The notes under the pieces are model-generated. The model searched no databases. It had not been told where the DNA came from and saw only the letters and a program-made list of their open reading frames with translations. Shown piece after piece: positions 48,101 to 59,740 of a stretch of 64,000 nucleotides of DNA. A program made the translations under genes and the position numbers. The DNA is from Struthio camelus (lineage: Eukaryota > Chordata > Aves > Struthioniformes > Struthionidae), in contig NC_090982.1 in the NCBI RefSeq assembly GCF_040807025.1, positions 76,983,931-77,047,930 on the forward strand, written 5' to 3'. Position 1 is the first letter of the stretch. Each line of letters starts with the position of its first letter.

Positions 48101-51100
48101 CCTTGTCCCCGCCCTGCACCTGATATGCCACGACAGCCACCGGTCCCACGGCCACGCAGCAAACTCACAGAGGTAGTGATATTAGCTCTGTCTGGGGTCA
48201 CTTAGGCACATTTGCTGTTTCCGTGCTCCTTCCACCTTCTGCATATGCATATTCTCTTGCATGTGGTCACAGGAGAACACTGTCTTTCTCTTTATCAGAC
48301 ATGAGAGAGTCCTTTCCTAGTGTGGTTAGTGAAAAAACTTGGTCAGTGCTTTTGAGGAACTGAAAGCGGAGTCTGATGGTTGGTGATCTTGTCCTAACTG
48401 CAGGGACTCAGGAGTGGGAACTACCAAAGTGATCTCTTCAGGGAGCCCTGCCTCTGACCTTGCTTTCATGCCCACTTTCCCCTGTCCCCATTTTCAGTCC
48501 ACTCCTTTTGATAATTTCCTGCACCCTTCTGGGCCTCGCCCCATTCTGGGGACAGAGGAACAGACTGGAGAAGAGGCAAAAATGCGGAAACTCAAGAGAG
48601 GAGCAACTCTCCGTTGGTTCAGAGAGACGCAGGCCCAGAAGGTCATGCAGGACGATGGGGCCTTTCCAAGCTGGCTGCATGGGATGATCAGCCGGAGGTG
48701 AGTATACTAGGGGGTGGACACACTGGCTGCAGCTGGGGCTGGGGCAAAGAGGCAGAAGCTGCTGCGTCCTTAGGATGAGAGGTTGGAGTCCCATGGATTT
48801 GCCTCCATAAAGAAACAGGATATGCAGGACTTTTCGCTTCTAGGTTGTGAGCTTCAAACCATTAGAGGGAGCTTTGGAGCTCCTTGCCACAGGATGTGAA
48901 TGCTGAAACTTTACATGGGCCCGAGGAAAGGCTGTGCAAGCTCATGGAAAATAAATCTGCTGTGGGTTCTTAAATACAGAACCTGTGCAGGGAAGGGAGG
49001 CTGGGAAAGTACTTGAAGGAGAAATACCCATAAATGTTTATCCTGTTATGGACCATTTGCAGAGATGTGATATGGGATGAAGGTGGACTTTTGGACTGAC
49101 TCATTATGGCTGTTCTCACATTTCTCAGTTGCCGTTCTTACAGCAGAGGAATGCAGAATTCAATATACATTTATTAAAAAGACTATTAAGAGGGGCTTTT
49201 GTGAGTATCCAATGGCAAGATCCCCAAAGCCCCCAGGCATGGGAGGAGGCCAGGTTTTGTGGATACCTCTTCCTATCTAAGGAGAGGACAGTGTAGCTGG
49301 AATTTACCTCCCCTAGCCTGGGAGAGGCATCCACAAAACCCTGCCTTCCTGTGGAGGCATTTAAGGGTTTGTGAATTCCCAAGTTTTTTTTTTTTTTTGG
49401 CCAAACCCTTTATTTAAATGCCTGAAATTATGCTACTGTGTATGCCTCTCACATTACTCTCTTGGCTGAGCCAAACACTTTTTCTTTCCAAGCAGTGTGA
49501 CAAGCAGTGAAGTGCTGATTATGCCAGCGATCAGATAGCAGCAAGATAGTGAGGTTAGCAGGTAGATGCCAAAGTTTCTAGCTACAGTTTCCCCTGCGTA
49601 CAAATTAATTTATGGTGTTGCATGCCTGCTAGCTGCCAGTGCCCCCTTATTTACAGGGACTTGTGTGTAGGCATTGCTACCAAATGTGCCTGTCATTCAA
49701 ACATCCTCATCATCTTATTCCAGTTTGCAACATTTTTCTGTTAAAGCTGCAAGTCTCCTTTGGTCTTAGATCACAAGTTGCTGGGTTTTATTAGCTTGTC
49801 AGCGTGAGCATTACTCAGAGACATTACGCAGCGTGCTAGCTTAGTATAGGGCCCTATAGAGGCTGACAGCTACTTTTTTTTTTTTTTTAGGTAATTAACA
49901 AGGCCCCAAACTGCATCAGTGCTTTTGTCCATGGATGCAAAAATGCTTGAGAAGAGCTAGTGCCTGTGGGACAAAACTGAGTTCAAATATAGGCACACAC
50001 TGAGGTTTTAAGTACTTTTGAAGTGGTGCTTCATGCCCTGGATTTAAGTCCCGGTGCAGTAGAGTCAGTTTAGCCTCATGTAATAGAGTAGGAAGAGCAA
50101 TCCCAACTTGCACTGGTGATGTGCAGTTGCCTTTAGTCCGAAGCAAGGCACATGGCAAGCACAAAGCAGTGCTTTGTCTGTTGAGCTGAAGGGGGGAAGA
50201 CCTTTTTCCAGTAGGGAGGTTTAGGGAACCGGAGTGGTGTAGCCAAAGTTGGCTTTTCTCCAAGGCTTGCATCGTGCTGAGCGCCACTAATCCATAGCCT
50301 TCTGACTTCTTTCAGCAGCCCCAGAGCCTAGGAAATGCGCATGTGCACAGTCTTCTCATCTGAGCCAAGCTTTGTCATGTGCTCTGTGCTGGAAGGTGGC
50401 TGTTGCTATTGCACTAGACTGCCGGAGCAGCTTTGGAGGAGCCCTGCTTGGAAAGGCTTTGGCTGAGAGTATTGCACCACATCAGCATGTTAATGCCTCC
50501 CTGCGCTAGCAAGCCTGAGCTTGGAAACCTCTAGTTGGGAACACAGAGGGCAGATACTGCCCTGCCGGTGGACTGGGACCACTACCATGGTAGCAAGGTT
50601 GGGAATCCTTGCACAGACACAGCTGCTCACTGTCTTCTGAAAAACTCTTTCCTTCTTCCAGGGAAGCTGAAAACTTGCTGATTGACAAGCCTTTGGGCTG
50701 CTTCCTTGTTCGCATCAGCCAGAGCCGACCAGGCTACACCCTGACATACAGGTAATAAGCACTGTAGAGAAGGAAGAAGAAAATCCTAAAATGAGCTATG
50801 TATGGCTAGAATAGTTAACTTCCTCCATGGAGTAGTCCATTGAGTCTGATGCTTAGTCTCTCCCGTTGTGGGGTGCCTCAAACACAGCTTGGAATAGCCA
50901 ACAGGACACTGTAAAGTCTGTCTCTTTCCAAAGACTAGATCAGTGTGTGGGTGGGGTGATGCTACTCTGGGGCTTACAGGGTGCAGGTACTGCTTGACAT
51001 GTGTTAAATGGCTGTGTGGGCAAGCCAGGCTGGAAGAAGCATCCACTGGGGCCTGAGGAGTGATATAGCACAGGAGACTTTTCTAGGGAAGAGTCTGAGG

Positions 51101-52623
51101 AGAGGTAATCAGTGTGTGCTGGAAGCATATGGCATCATGCAAGATAGAGTAGTAATGTGGACAACAGACCTAGGAGATGGTACAGGCTGCTGGGGTTTGG
51201 ATCCAGATGCCTGGGCTCTCTTTGTGCCCCTGTGCTGACTCTGGGGAAACTGCTGCTCCTCCAGCACCTGTTAGCACAGTGTGCAACACTCCAGCATGGA
51301 GGATCTCCTGCGCTTTTGCAATATTTGGCACTGTGGCTCTTGATTGCATCTGGGCCTCTTGAGACAACAAGTACAGAAAGCAATGACTGGGTCCTGGAGA
51401 GATGCCGTGGCCCTGTGTCATGACTATTTGTCTGTTCCTCTCCCCAGGGGTGAAGGACGCTGCAGACACTACATGATCGAGATGCAGCCCAATGCACGCT
51501 ACGTAATTCTGGGTGAAGATCGGGCTCATGCCTCACTCACTGAACTGGTTCGGTATCACCAGACGGTGGGCATCCAGCCCTTCATGGAGACACTTACTGT
51601 TCCCTGCGGACAGGTGAATGCTGAAAATCTGCAGCAGGAAAAGGGGCTGGGGCCTGGGACTGTGCCCTGAGCAGAAATAGCCACTGTGGCAATATCTCTG
51701 CTTTGTGTTCCCGTTGTGGGAGTCCTGTACTGGTCAAGCAGTCTGGCCTCTTCCGCACGTAGCGGGGAAGGCTAGTAGCTGGCCACTGGGGTTTCCTGGG
51801 ATGGATGATAGCCCCTGCCCTATGCTTGTCAGTAATCACAGCTGGATATTGCTCTTAGCCGTGCTGTTTGGGGTACATAGAGGGTCTGTAGTGACCGCTG
51901 CTGAATCTGCTCTTCTCACCCTTAGAAAAGCAGTGGGAGTTTGGATTATGAAGACCTGGAGTGTCTCACAGTAACTCCAACTGCAGCTGAGGAGGAGACC
52001 CCTCCAGGGGAGCAGGCTTGCCTCTCTGGGCCTCCTGTTGGAAGGCCCGCTCTACAGACAGGAGCAGCCTCAGTTCTCAGACGCGTGTGGTTCAGGAGGG
52101 CCAAGAAGTGCCAAGAGCAACAGAGCCTGGATGAGAGCAGGACAAAGCCAAGCCCAGGAGAGGAGGGAGGCGGCCAGCGGGCATTCCCTCGCCTTCACTC
52201 CTCCATACGCTTGGCGATGCAGGAAATCCAGCAGGTGAGCAGGGGGCAGCTCCAGCCTTCTAGTGCATTCATCTGCCACAGCCATGTCCCCACAGCCACT
52301 GTAGGATGTGTGGAGCTGCCCTATCCATGTATAGGAGGTAGGAGGCTTCCAGAAGCGGTGCTTGGTTTCCTGTCTCCTGGATGACAGGTTTTATTTGGTG
52401 ATCTTGGCATCAAGGATCTGTTCATTGAATGTGCCAGGTTGGGGGAGACCCTGGAGGGGATCTCTGAGATTCGTAAAGAGAAGTCCACAACACAAGGGGC
52501 TGTGACATGGCCAGTGACCCAGCCAGTACTTCCCTAATGCTGTATCTCTGCTTCCCATTGCAGTTCTCTTCCATTCCCTTGAACAGCTCCTGTACTGAGC
52601 TGCAGTCGAACCCTCAGGATTGA
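28924..52623 (+). CDS. Unconventional myosin with C-terminal SH2 domain, 29 coding exons
   Basis: All 29 exons join without a frame break into 1068 residues. Order: short N-terminus (1-42); motor (about 43-680); one IQ motif (about 707-720); charged helix (about 722-755); Pro/Arg-rich linker (756-860); SH2 (about 853-946); acidic and basic tail (947-1068). Motor hallmarks are intact: P-loop GESGAGKT (109-116), switch I NDNSSRFG (158-165), switch II DIFGFE (385-390) and actin-interface HFVRCIKPN. The motor most resembles class III ([19 protein letters not shown]) but shares features with classes VII, X and XV; I do not assign a class. There is no kinase domain before the motor. The start at 28924 is the first ATG in this frame, has G at -3 and +4, and leads straight into motor sequence. 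The predicted role is an actin-based ATPase motor with phosphotyrosine-binding cargo or targeting capacity. The gene is head to head with ARHGEF39. Confidence 0.92.
37169..44182 (+). other. Myosin exons 9-19: cardiomyopathy loop, switch II, relay, loop 2 and SH1 helix region
   Basis: Exons: 37169-37277, 38536-38652, 39080-39180, 39640-39726, 39904-39969, 40278-40391, 41483-41594, 42790-42836, 43093-43158, 43461-43580 and 44097-44182. The TEDS-rule position, 16 residues before DSIAK, is Glu330 in LTRGEQIQ. Switch [10 protein letters not shown] and the relay segment [14 protein letters not shown] follow. [10 protein letters not shown] and HFVRCIKPN are intact. Loop 2 is short and mildly basic. 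Exon 19 encodes [12 protein letters not shown], the SH1-helix and converter entry. The intron after exon 15 starts with GC instead of GT. Confidence 0.92.
44422..47476 (+). other. Myosin exons 20-23: converter, IQ motif and charged helix
   Basis: Exons: 44422-44469, 46064-46111, 46296-46387 and 47345-47476. The converter ends with [15 protein letters not shown]. The neck carries one IQ motif, [16 protein letters not shown], split between exons 22 and 23. This suggests one calmodulin or light chain and a short lever arm. Exon 23 continues as a strongly charged helix ([20 protein letters not shown]) of about 30 residues. That is enough for a single alpha-helix extension or a short coiled coil, but I cannot say it dimerises. 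Confidence 0.88.
45157..45188. repeat. (AT)n and poly(T) simple repeat in a myosin intron
   Basis: About nine AT dinucleotides are followed by about 15 T. The same layout recurs nowhere else in the gene. Confidence 0.85.
48054..48697 (+). other. Myosin exons 24-25: proline/arginine-rich linker leading into SH2
   Basis: Exons: 48054-48172 and 48498-48697. Exon 24 encodes a 39-residue segment with [18 protein letters not shown] followed by [11 protein letters not shown]. It contains several PxxP cores flanked by Arg or Lys, the arrangement bound by SH3 domains; the RKRR cluster could also be a nuclear signal or lipid contact. Exon 25 holds [13 protein letters not shown] just before SH2. The same WF-ETQA lead-in occurs in adaptors of the SH2D2A/HSH2D/SH2D7 group, as I remember them. 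Confidence 0.85.
48650..51613 (+). other. SH2 domain exons of the myosin (exon 25 end, exons 26 and 27)
   Basis: SH2 starts with [16 protein letters not shown] at the end of exon 25, continues in exon 26 (50662-50751) with [19 protein letters not shown], and ends in exon 27 (51448-51613) with [19 protein letters not shown] and [16 protein letters not shown]. The invariant phosphotyrosine-binding Arg is present in FLVR (about residue 878), as is His in CRHYMI (beta D). The domain is about 94 residues and looks complete. Its closest known relatives by eye are SH2D7, HSH2D and SH2D2A. Function as a phosphotyrosine reader is inferred from the intact pocket. Confidence 0.93.
51926..52623 (+). other. 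Myosin exons 28-29: C-terminal tail
   Basis: Exons 51926-52234 and 52564-52623 (stop TGA at 52621-52623). The tail begins [14 protein letters not shown], an acidic tyrosine motif (Tyr about 954) that could be a phosphorylation site. It continues through a low-complexity acidic part, a basic stretch [13 protein letters not shown], and an end with [18 protein letters not shown]. No recognised domain was found. The tail is moderately conserved at best and is specific to this gene as far as I can tell. Confidence 0.85.
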
Positions 52624-55084
52624 GGACATACAGCCCAAGTGACACGGTAAGCAGAGGAGATGCACAGGAAGCCAGATGGCAACTTCAGCATCCCCAGGAA
52701 ACGGAGGAGAAAAGGGGCTCTTTCCCCTCATGTGTGCCATCTTGGAGTCTCTTGGCCATCAACTACTTGGAAATAGAGCAGGGCAAATGGAAAGCAGCTG
52801 CCAGTTTCTATTCCTGGCCTGCAAAGAGATCAGCGGCAGAGAGAGGCTGGGAAAAGTAGGAACAATCAGCACAGGGCTGGGTTCCTGGCACCCATGGTAA
52901 GCGTTGTGCTTGCAGTACTGCAACAAGGCTGACGGAGGGAGCTCGAGTTTGTTGGAGACCACAGTTTGGAGGTCTGAGGCTGGAAGGAAGAGGATCATCA
53001 GAAAGTAAATCTGTGCACTGCATGGTCAGCTGCAGTAACTTAAGGTTGTGGAGAGAGGCATGCATCAGAAGGGATGCTGGGCAGAGAGCTCCGGGGTCTA
53101 GCGCAGACAGTGAGCTGAAGGCAAGGCTGGGAGCATAAGGCAGCAGTCTGAGGACTTTAAACGAGGTCACAGCAGCTGGATACTGAGGCTGTAGTACGCT
53201 AGGTGGATTATGGAGGGTATATGGAGCGTCAGGAGGAGCCTTCTGGACACAGCTGGCTAAGCCCAATATTTTAGTTGACTGATGTGGATGTATACTTCCC
53301 CCTGTGCAGTCAGTGGGCTAAATCAATGTCCTATTCAGTTGCTAAAGCCGGGGAGAAGCAGTAGTGATGCTGTTGTACATTTCTGGAAAAATCTAGATTT
53401 GTTGGTTTGGTAGCAGCTGGGAGTGGAGAGGGATCAGAACATGCTGTTGGCTACAGATTTACTGCAGGGTTTGCAGCTCTGCACAGACATCACTGAGTGC
53501 CCTGCATCATTCAGTTCCCGGAAGTTCATGTTAGACCACAGCTTATTAGCTGCGGCCTATCTTGTCTTCCTCTGAGTGGCTGAGAAAGGCTTCTCCCAGA
53601 AGCGTTTGGCAATTGCTTCGTTCCTGTGTTTGGTTATTAAGGTACCTAGGAACTCTTTTCTTGTGCCTGAGGTCAGGCAGAAGACAAACAAATTCTGCGG
53701 GATCTGTGTAGATCATAGCAAGCATGTCATATTGGGATTGTTGAATGAAGCCCTCCTTTTATGTTCTCCATTGCATTGTGTTTCCTGACTTTCTTGCAGA
53801 TGAAAATGATTCAGCCTTGTCATCTGCTGGTGCTGCTGAGCCTTGCATAATCGCGTGAACAAATCCAGATACGTGGCAGCCTTTTTTTTTTTCCCTGCAC
53901 ACAGTTGGCCCTGTGCCTTTAGGCAGGACTCTTGCAGGGATTCACCTTCTTCAGCATTCAGCCGATCTCAGTGGCTGGGACTGCAGTACCTAGACCAGTC
54001 TCATCCTGGCAGAAGGGAGAGGATGGGAACAGTCACGCTTTATGCATAGATCCACAGTGCCTGAGAATACTTCATTGTACCTGGAGACCCTTCACCCCAC
54101 ACTCTTAATTGTCACAGACTGGATATCTCCCAACAACGTGTTCACTTACAACTATGTGCTGATTTCCTATGTATTTTTCATCGAGTCTTCTGTTTCTGCT
54201 CTGGTCCTGTGTATCTACTTCTCCGGGTGCTGGGGAAAGCTGGACTTGGGAGGCATGGAATGAACCTGGTGTGTCCTTTTTGTGTTGAGTGCAGAAGCAC
54301 TTGAAAGGGAGCTGAGACCATTAAGGGACAAAAAAATATCTCTGCAGAGGGAGTTGTCTGCCCTTGTATCAGTCCCCCAGCTGCACTGCCCCCATCCCTT
54401 AGCCAGTGCTCAAGTCAGGGAGACACAGGGACCGTGGTCTCTTCTCGTTCTCACAGTATGCCTGAGGGTAGAGTACTTGGGAATATACAGGACCAGGTTA
54501 CATGTTATGTGTTTTCTGCCCTTTAAAAAGATTGCTTTTCAGTCAAGTTTTCCCCTAAGGAGGACCCCAGGGTTTTCTTTGTTCCTGTTAACCTGCAGTC
54601 AGTTCAGGCGTGGATTGTAAGTGGAGAACAGCTAACAGCTGTGAGAGTAGACAGAAGATTGTCTCAGTAATCCAGTAACTGCAGGCAGGACTGGACCTGT
54701 GAGGAGCTCAAAGCCAAGCTGTCCATGCCTGCATGAGGACCAGTGCCTGCCCATGTATGGAGGCAGCCTCGTGTCTCAGGTACCATCCAGATGCTGGCAA
54801 AGGCCTGCCCCTCATGTGTGCTTGTTGCAGACAGGCCTCCCTTTCCAGGCCTCCTGGCAAAGCTTCCCTGCCTGCCTTTCCTGGAGCATTAGGATGGGTG
54901 ACAGCTGAGGCCCTGCCACTCATGATTGTGCCAGGTGACGCATATGCAGCCCTTCCAACTCCCACATTGCTTCAGCTTGCCTGCCACAGCCCAGGCATTT
55001 CCAGCCAAGGGCTGTCCTGCGCTGATGCACTTTTCAGTGACGCAGCTGCTACCTGCCACTGTGGCTGGCTCACCAGGGAATAAA
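52624..55084 (+). other. Probable 3' UTR of the SH2-tailed myosin
   Basis: No further coding exon was recognised after the TGA. The first canonical AATAAA seen lies at 55079-55084, which would give a 3' UTR of about 2.46 kb. I cannot exclude an earlier variant signal. Confidence 0.5.
55079..55084 (+). terminator. Candidate myosin poly(A) signal AATAAA
   Basis: A canonical hexamer is followed within 30 bases by a GT-rich stretch (GCTGTGTGCTGTTGAGTTTT), the expected downstream element. Confidence 0.65.
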
Positions 55085-58000
55085 GCTGTGTGCTGTTGAG
55101 TTTTATCTTGGAAGAAGCAGTGTTATTTAGCAAGCAGGTTGCTGCGTAGGTTTGCTGAAGGAAGCTAGGCAAAAGGTACAGACCCATAGAGCTGAGCTAG
55201 GGAAAGTTAACAGTGGTCCTTTGGTTTCTCCCTTGCGCAGTGCTGAGGCTGTTTAAAGAAGGGGCAGCATGGCTGAGAGGCTCAGCCACGCCACCGCTGC
55301 AGAATTACTTCTGAACTTGTGAGATGTCTGAGAGCAGAATCTGAAGGCTCATGGTCTAATAATCCTGCTGTGCAACTGCTGCCTGTAATGGTGCTTTCCT
55401 CTCACACCATCCTCGTCTCCCAGTGTATACCCTGGGTGAGATTTCCCCCTCATACCCTGAGCTGAGCTCCCTGTGCCTGTGGGCACTGCCTGGCAGGTCC
55501 CTGTGCGCCTGAACACAGCTGGTCCGTGTGCACACTGCTTTGCCCGTCCCTGTTGCACACATTGGAGCTGCAGCTGGAGAAGTGAAGTAATATGATATGG
55601 GATATTTGTGGCAGAGCATCTTAGCCCTGCCTTCAAGCATTAGACTATTTCACTTCCCTTTTCCCTTATATGTGCTCGAGGTAGATATGGAGTATTAATA
55701 CTGAGCAGCCCTGGGTTGTAGGGAGAGCACTGCTGGGGTCCAGGTGGGGAAGCGGTGATTGTCTCAACATGATGTCCTGGCTCTCCCCTTTCACAGCACT
55801 GACCTATAGCATTAACACACCTTTTCTCCTCCTGATGGTGGGGTTTTGGCAGCTGCTTTGGACCAGTCCAAGCAATCAAGGGCTGCTGTTTGCAGAGCCT
55901 TCTCAGCTGAGCCCAGGTGCCTTTGCTGGGCAGCCTTGGACCCTGCACCAGTGTTTTCCTTGGCTTCCTCAGCCTGTGGGCGTCTGGAAAACCTCCTTTC
56001 TAGGTACCTCGTAAACCAGCCTGACTGCCAAGACAGTTCTCAAACCTTGCTGAAGCACAGAACTAAGGCACATACAAGCAATGCATCTCAGGAACTGAGC
56101 TGCTGCGTAATTCTTTCCTAGCTTCTGTGCCACAGAGAGCAGTGTAAACCCAGAGCTAAAATCCAGCTGCAAGGCACTGCTCTCTCCTACAGCCTCATGG
56201 GGAAAACGCTGAACCGAGGACTGTGAAGTGCTTTACCGCAGCAGTAGTGAGAGCTGGGCAGGCTGGGTGCGCGTGCAGGGCGCCTGCCCCGTATCTGCCT
56301 GCTGCCTCCAGTGCTTCTTGGGTGCTGTTGCAGACACAGTGCTCTTTGAGCTGAGCTTGCACGTGACTCCAGGGAAGTGATGTTAGGGGAGAGTCAGAGT
56401 GCTTCTTTGCTGGCTGCGTGTGACAGGTCTCCTGGCAAGCTCCCCGGAACCAGAGCAGATCAATTACAAATTTCTTTTGCCCCTGGTTTGATGGGTAGAA
56501 AGTAGAATCGCAACGTGGGCAGCCAGGAGGGCATGCCTGGTGCAAACCTCGGCTGGCAGGTCAGGTTTCTTCTGAGTCTGCTACTTCTGCTCTTTCTGTG
56601 GCATGGTGGGAGGAAATCAAGGGACGAGAAGAATGAAAAGCTGCTAGGCTGAGAAGGTTATGTGGCACTGGAGGTATTGGCGTGATTTCTACAAGGGTCC
56701 AGTGAGCAGGAGCACTAATATACCAGTTGATGGATGATATTGCTGCTGTATTCAAGGTCTAGCCATGCTTCTGAGGAGCAGTCAGGTAAGTGCTGAACTG
56801 TTGTGGGGAGAAACGCATACCAGAAATGGGGAAAAGCTGGGAGAATTGCAGGGAGCACATTAGGCAGCTAAAGTATAAAATGCAGATTTGGCATCTCTAG
56901 AGTGGTCTTTGCCTGCCTGCTTCCAGCTCAGAGCCAAAGTCAGGCACCAGAGCTCCAGGTCTGTGTAAGAAGAGGATGAGTTATACTGTGGATTTCTTTC
57001 ATCTTCTCTAGCTCTCATGCTGGATACCCAGCTGAAGACAAGCTGCACTAGCAGCCTATCTTGTTTCCTGTGGCAGCAGCTTGCTTTGTGGCCCTTCAGA
57101 GATTGCAGCTCAGAGAAAGCAAAGACTAAATCGTGCAACCCAGTGGAGTGACAGGTCATGTTGTGTCATGTTATAGCTCAGCTTGCTAGCTATCACATGC
57201 TTGTGATGAACTGAATGGGATGTACTCACGTAAATGGCAAATGTTGGGCTATATTGGGCTACACAAATGGGGTAGGGCAGCACCCGGGACAGGGCCTGGC
57301 AGCCTGCAGATGCCCTGAGCAGCATTTCCTGCCTGGTGGGCCTTCAGCTGAGCACAGGGAGGAAGGTCGGTGGGAGATGCCCAGGCACCAGGAGCTGGGC
57401 AGAGCCTGGACTGGGGAAGGCAGAAAAAGCAACAAGAAGGACCTGCGATCCACTTGAATGCGTGATAGCAGCATCGGGTAAATCTTAGGTCTTATTTGCT
57501 TCAAAAGGGAAGACAGAGTGCCTACTACATTATATATTTTTTCTGCTAAATTACAGTTCTGTTAACCTGTTACCAGGTATCTCCTCATGCATTGCAGTGA
57601 ATTCACCATTCAGCCCTCTCTGTGATAAGCTATGCATGAAATTTTGTTGTCTTTCAGTTCAAAGTCTGCTCCTTCCAACCCTTACATCCTTCTTGCTCTT
57701 CTCCAACCTGCCCACCTCCTCTGTGACCTATTGCTCCCACATCTGGAGGCAGATTTCCAGCAGCAGTTTCTCAGCATCATGCCTTGATGAGATACAGCAC
57801 AGAGAGCTCCCAGCAGCCAGAGGAGGTGGGGTCCGCTCCCTGCTGGGCCCTCTCTAATAGCCTGTGTCCTGCTGCTGTGACTGGCTCCTGCTGCAGCTTC
57901 TGACACATCCATACACCCAGAGCTGAGGATCGAGGCATTATCTTTGCCTTGACTTGATGGCTGTTTTCAGTGTGGTGGCCCCCACTCCTCTTCTGGAAAG

Positions 58001-59261
58001 CACGCTCTCTCAGCTTCCTGACTCTGGCTTCCTAGCTCCACCCCCCCCCACCCCCCAAACTCTGTAAGTCGTGCTTTAGGGCATCCATCAGAGAACTTCC
58101 CAATCCACCTCTTTGATCTTGCAAAAGGGTTTTCTGTCCCACTCTTATCTCCTCCCTCTGCGCTTTACGTCTGAATGATCTCAGCTGCAAACAACATTTC
58201 AGCTAACCATCTCTAGACTAAGATTTCTCTCTGCTCTAGATCAGTCCTGTTTTGTCCATACTAAAACTCTGGCTTTTCTTCGGCCTTCAGGGTGTCTGGC
58301 CAGGAACCCACGATCAGGCTGGCAAAAAAAAGTTTTGCATTCTTCTTTCCTTCCATTCTCAACCCTTCTCCCTTTTTCCAGTCATGTTTCTCCTCACCTC
58401 TCCTCAGTCTGGCTATCATCTTTGATATAGACCTGAAATCTTTGATACAGACTTGAGGTTTAGGAACATGGACCTGTGACCCAAGGACCAGTGTGGCTCT
58501 TAACTTCTTTTCACGCAACTTGAAGCTCTCATGTTGTTTGTTTTCTTCCTGGGCAATGCTACAGTGTATGTTGACATGTTTCCTTCCTCAGATGCATTTA
58601 AAGACCTGTTTTGGCCCTCAGCCCAGAAAAGGCTCTCCACGCTGCCCTTAGCTTCATGCTGGGCTGTGTCAAACTGCGGTGGAGTGTTGTAAAAGTGGCT
58701 CTCAGATACAGTCTTCCCTATTGTTTAGCTAGTAGGCATTTTTGTGCAGACTGAGTATTCACATGGTGTGTGCATTGCTTTGCAGCAACACCTAGAGCAG
58801 GCTGTTCTTTTGCAGGCGGCTTGACCATGGCTTTGCTTCTTAGCTAGCTCCTCCTGGGGCATCGTGAGAGCATAAGGATGCTGCCTGGAATATAGGACCA
58901 AACCACCACAGGGTCCTGGCATGACGATGGCCAGCGAGGTGTGCTTGGAGCAGACTGAGGAGCAATATAGGCATAAAGTGGTGCTTCCTCTGATAACTAT
59001 TTCCAGCACTATTCAGTTTAGTCCTACTGTGAAACAAAGTATCCTCATGTCTAACAGTCCTTGCTGGGTTGCTCTTCCATAAAACTCTCTGATTGCTTTT
59101 GATCAATATTTGCCTCCATAACAGCTTTAGGCAATTAGTTCTTCAGAATTTATGATGCGGAGTGAAAAAGAAATACTTATATTTGTTTTTTTAATCTACT
59201 GTGTCATCGTTTAGTCAATATGCCCTTGTTTCTATACTGTAAAACACCACAAATAATCAGA
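55085..59261. other. Intergenic, no gene recognised
   Basis: Read on both strands; no exon with family resemblance, RNA gene or clear repeat was found. Only simple runs are visible, such as the C-rich stretch near 58040-58057. Confidence 0.55.
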
Positions 59262-59740
59262 ATTGCATAGAATCACAGACTGGCCAAGGTTGGAAGGGAC
59301 CTCTGGAGATGTAGTCCAACCTCCTGCTCAAGCAGGGTCACCTAGAGCACTTTGCCCCGGATTGTGTCCAGATGGCTTTTGAATATCTCCAGCGAAGGAG
59401 ACTCCACAACCATCCTGGGCAACCTGTTTCAGTGCTCAGTCACCCTCACAGTGCAAAAGTTTTTCCTCCTGTTCAGACAGAACTTCCTGTATTTCCGTTT
59501 GTGCCCGTTGCCTCTTGCCCTGTCGCTGGGCACCACGGAGAAGAGTCTGGCCCCATCCTCTCAACATCCTCCCTTCAGATACTTGTACACATTGATCAGA
59601 TCCCTCCTGAGCCTTCTCTTCTCCAGGCTGAACAGGCCCAACTCTCTCAGCCTTTCCTCGTATGAGAGATGCTCCAGTCCCTTCATCATCTGGGTAGCCA
59701 TTCACTGGACTCGCTCCAGGAATCATTTCCAAAACACCTC
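59262..59740 (-). mobile_element. CR1 LINE, 5'-truncated 3' end
   Basis: On the minus strand this reads as the end of CR1 ORF2 followed by the 3' UTR. Recognisable words are [45 protein letters not shown] and NRLPREVVESPSLEIFKSHL, allowing for frame changes. It ends at TGATTCTATG near 59262, the usual CR1 terminal octamer. Preservation is good, so it is one of the younger CR1 copies. It is cut off upstream near 59740 and cannot be active. Confidence 0.93.
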
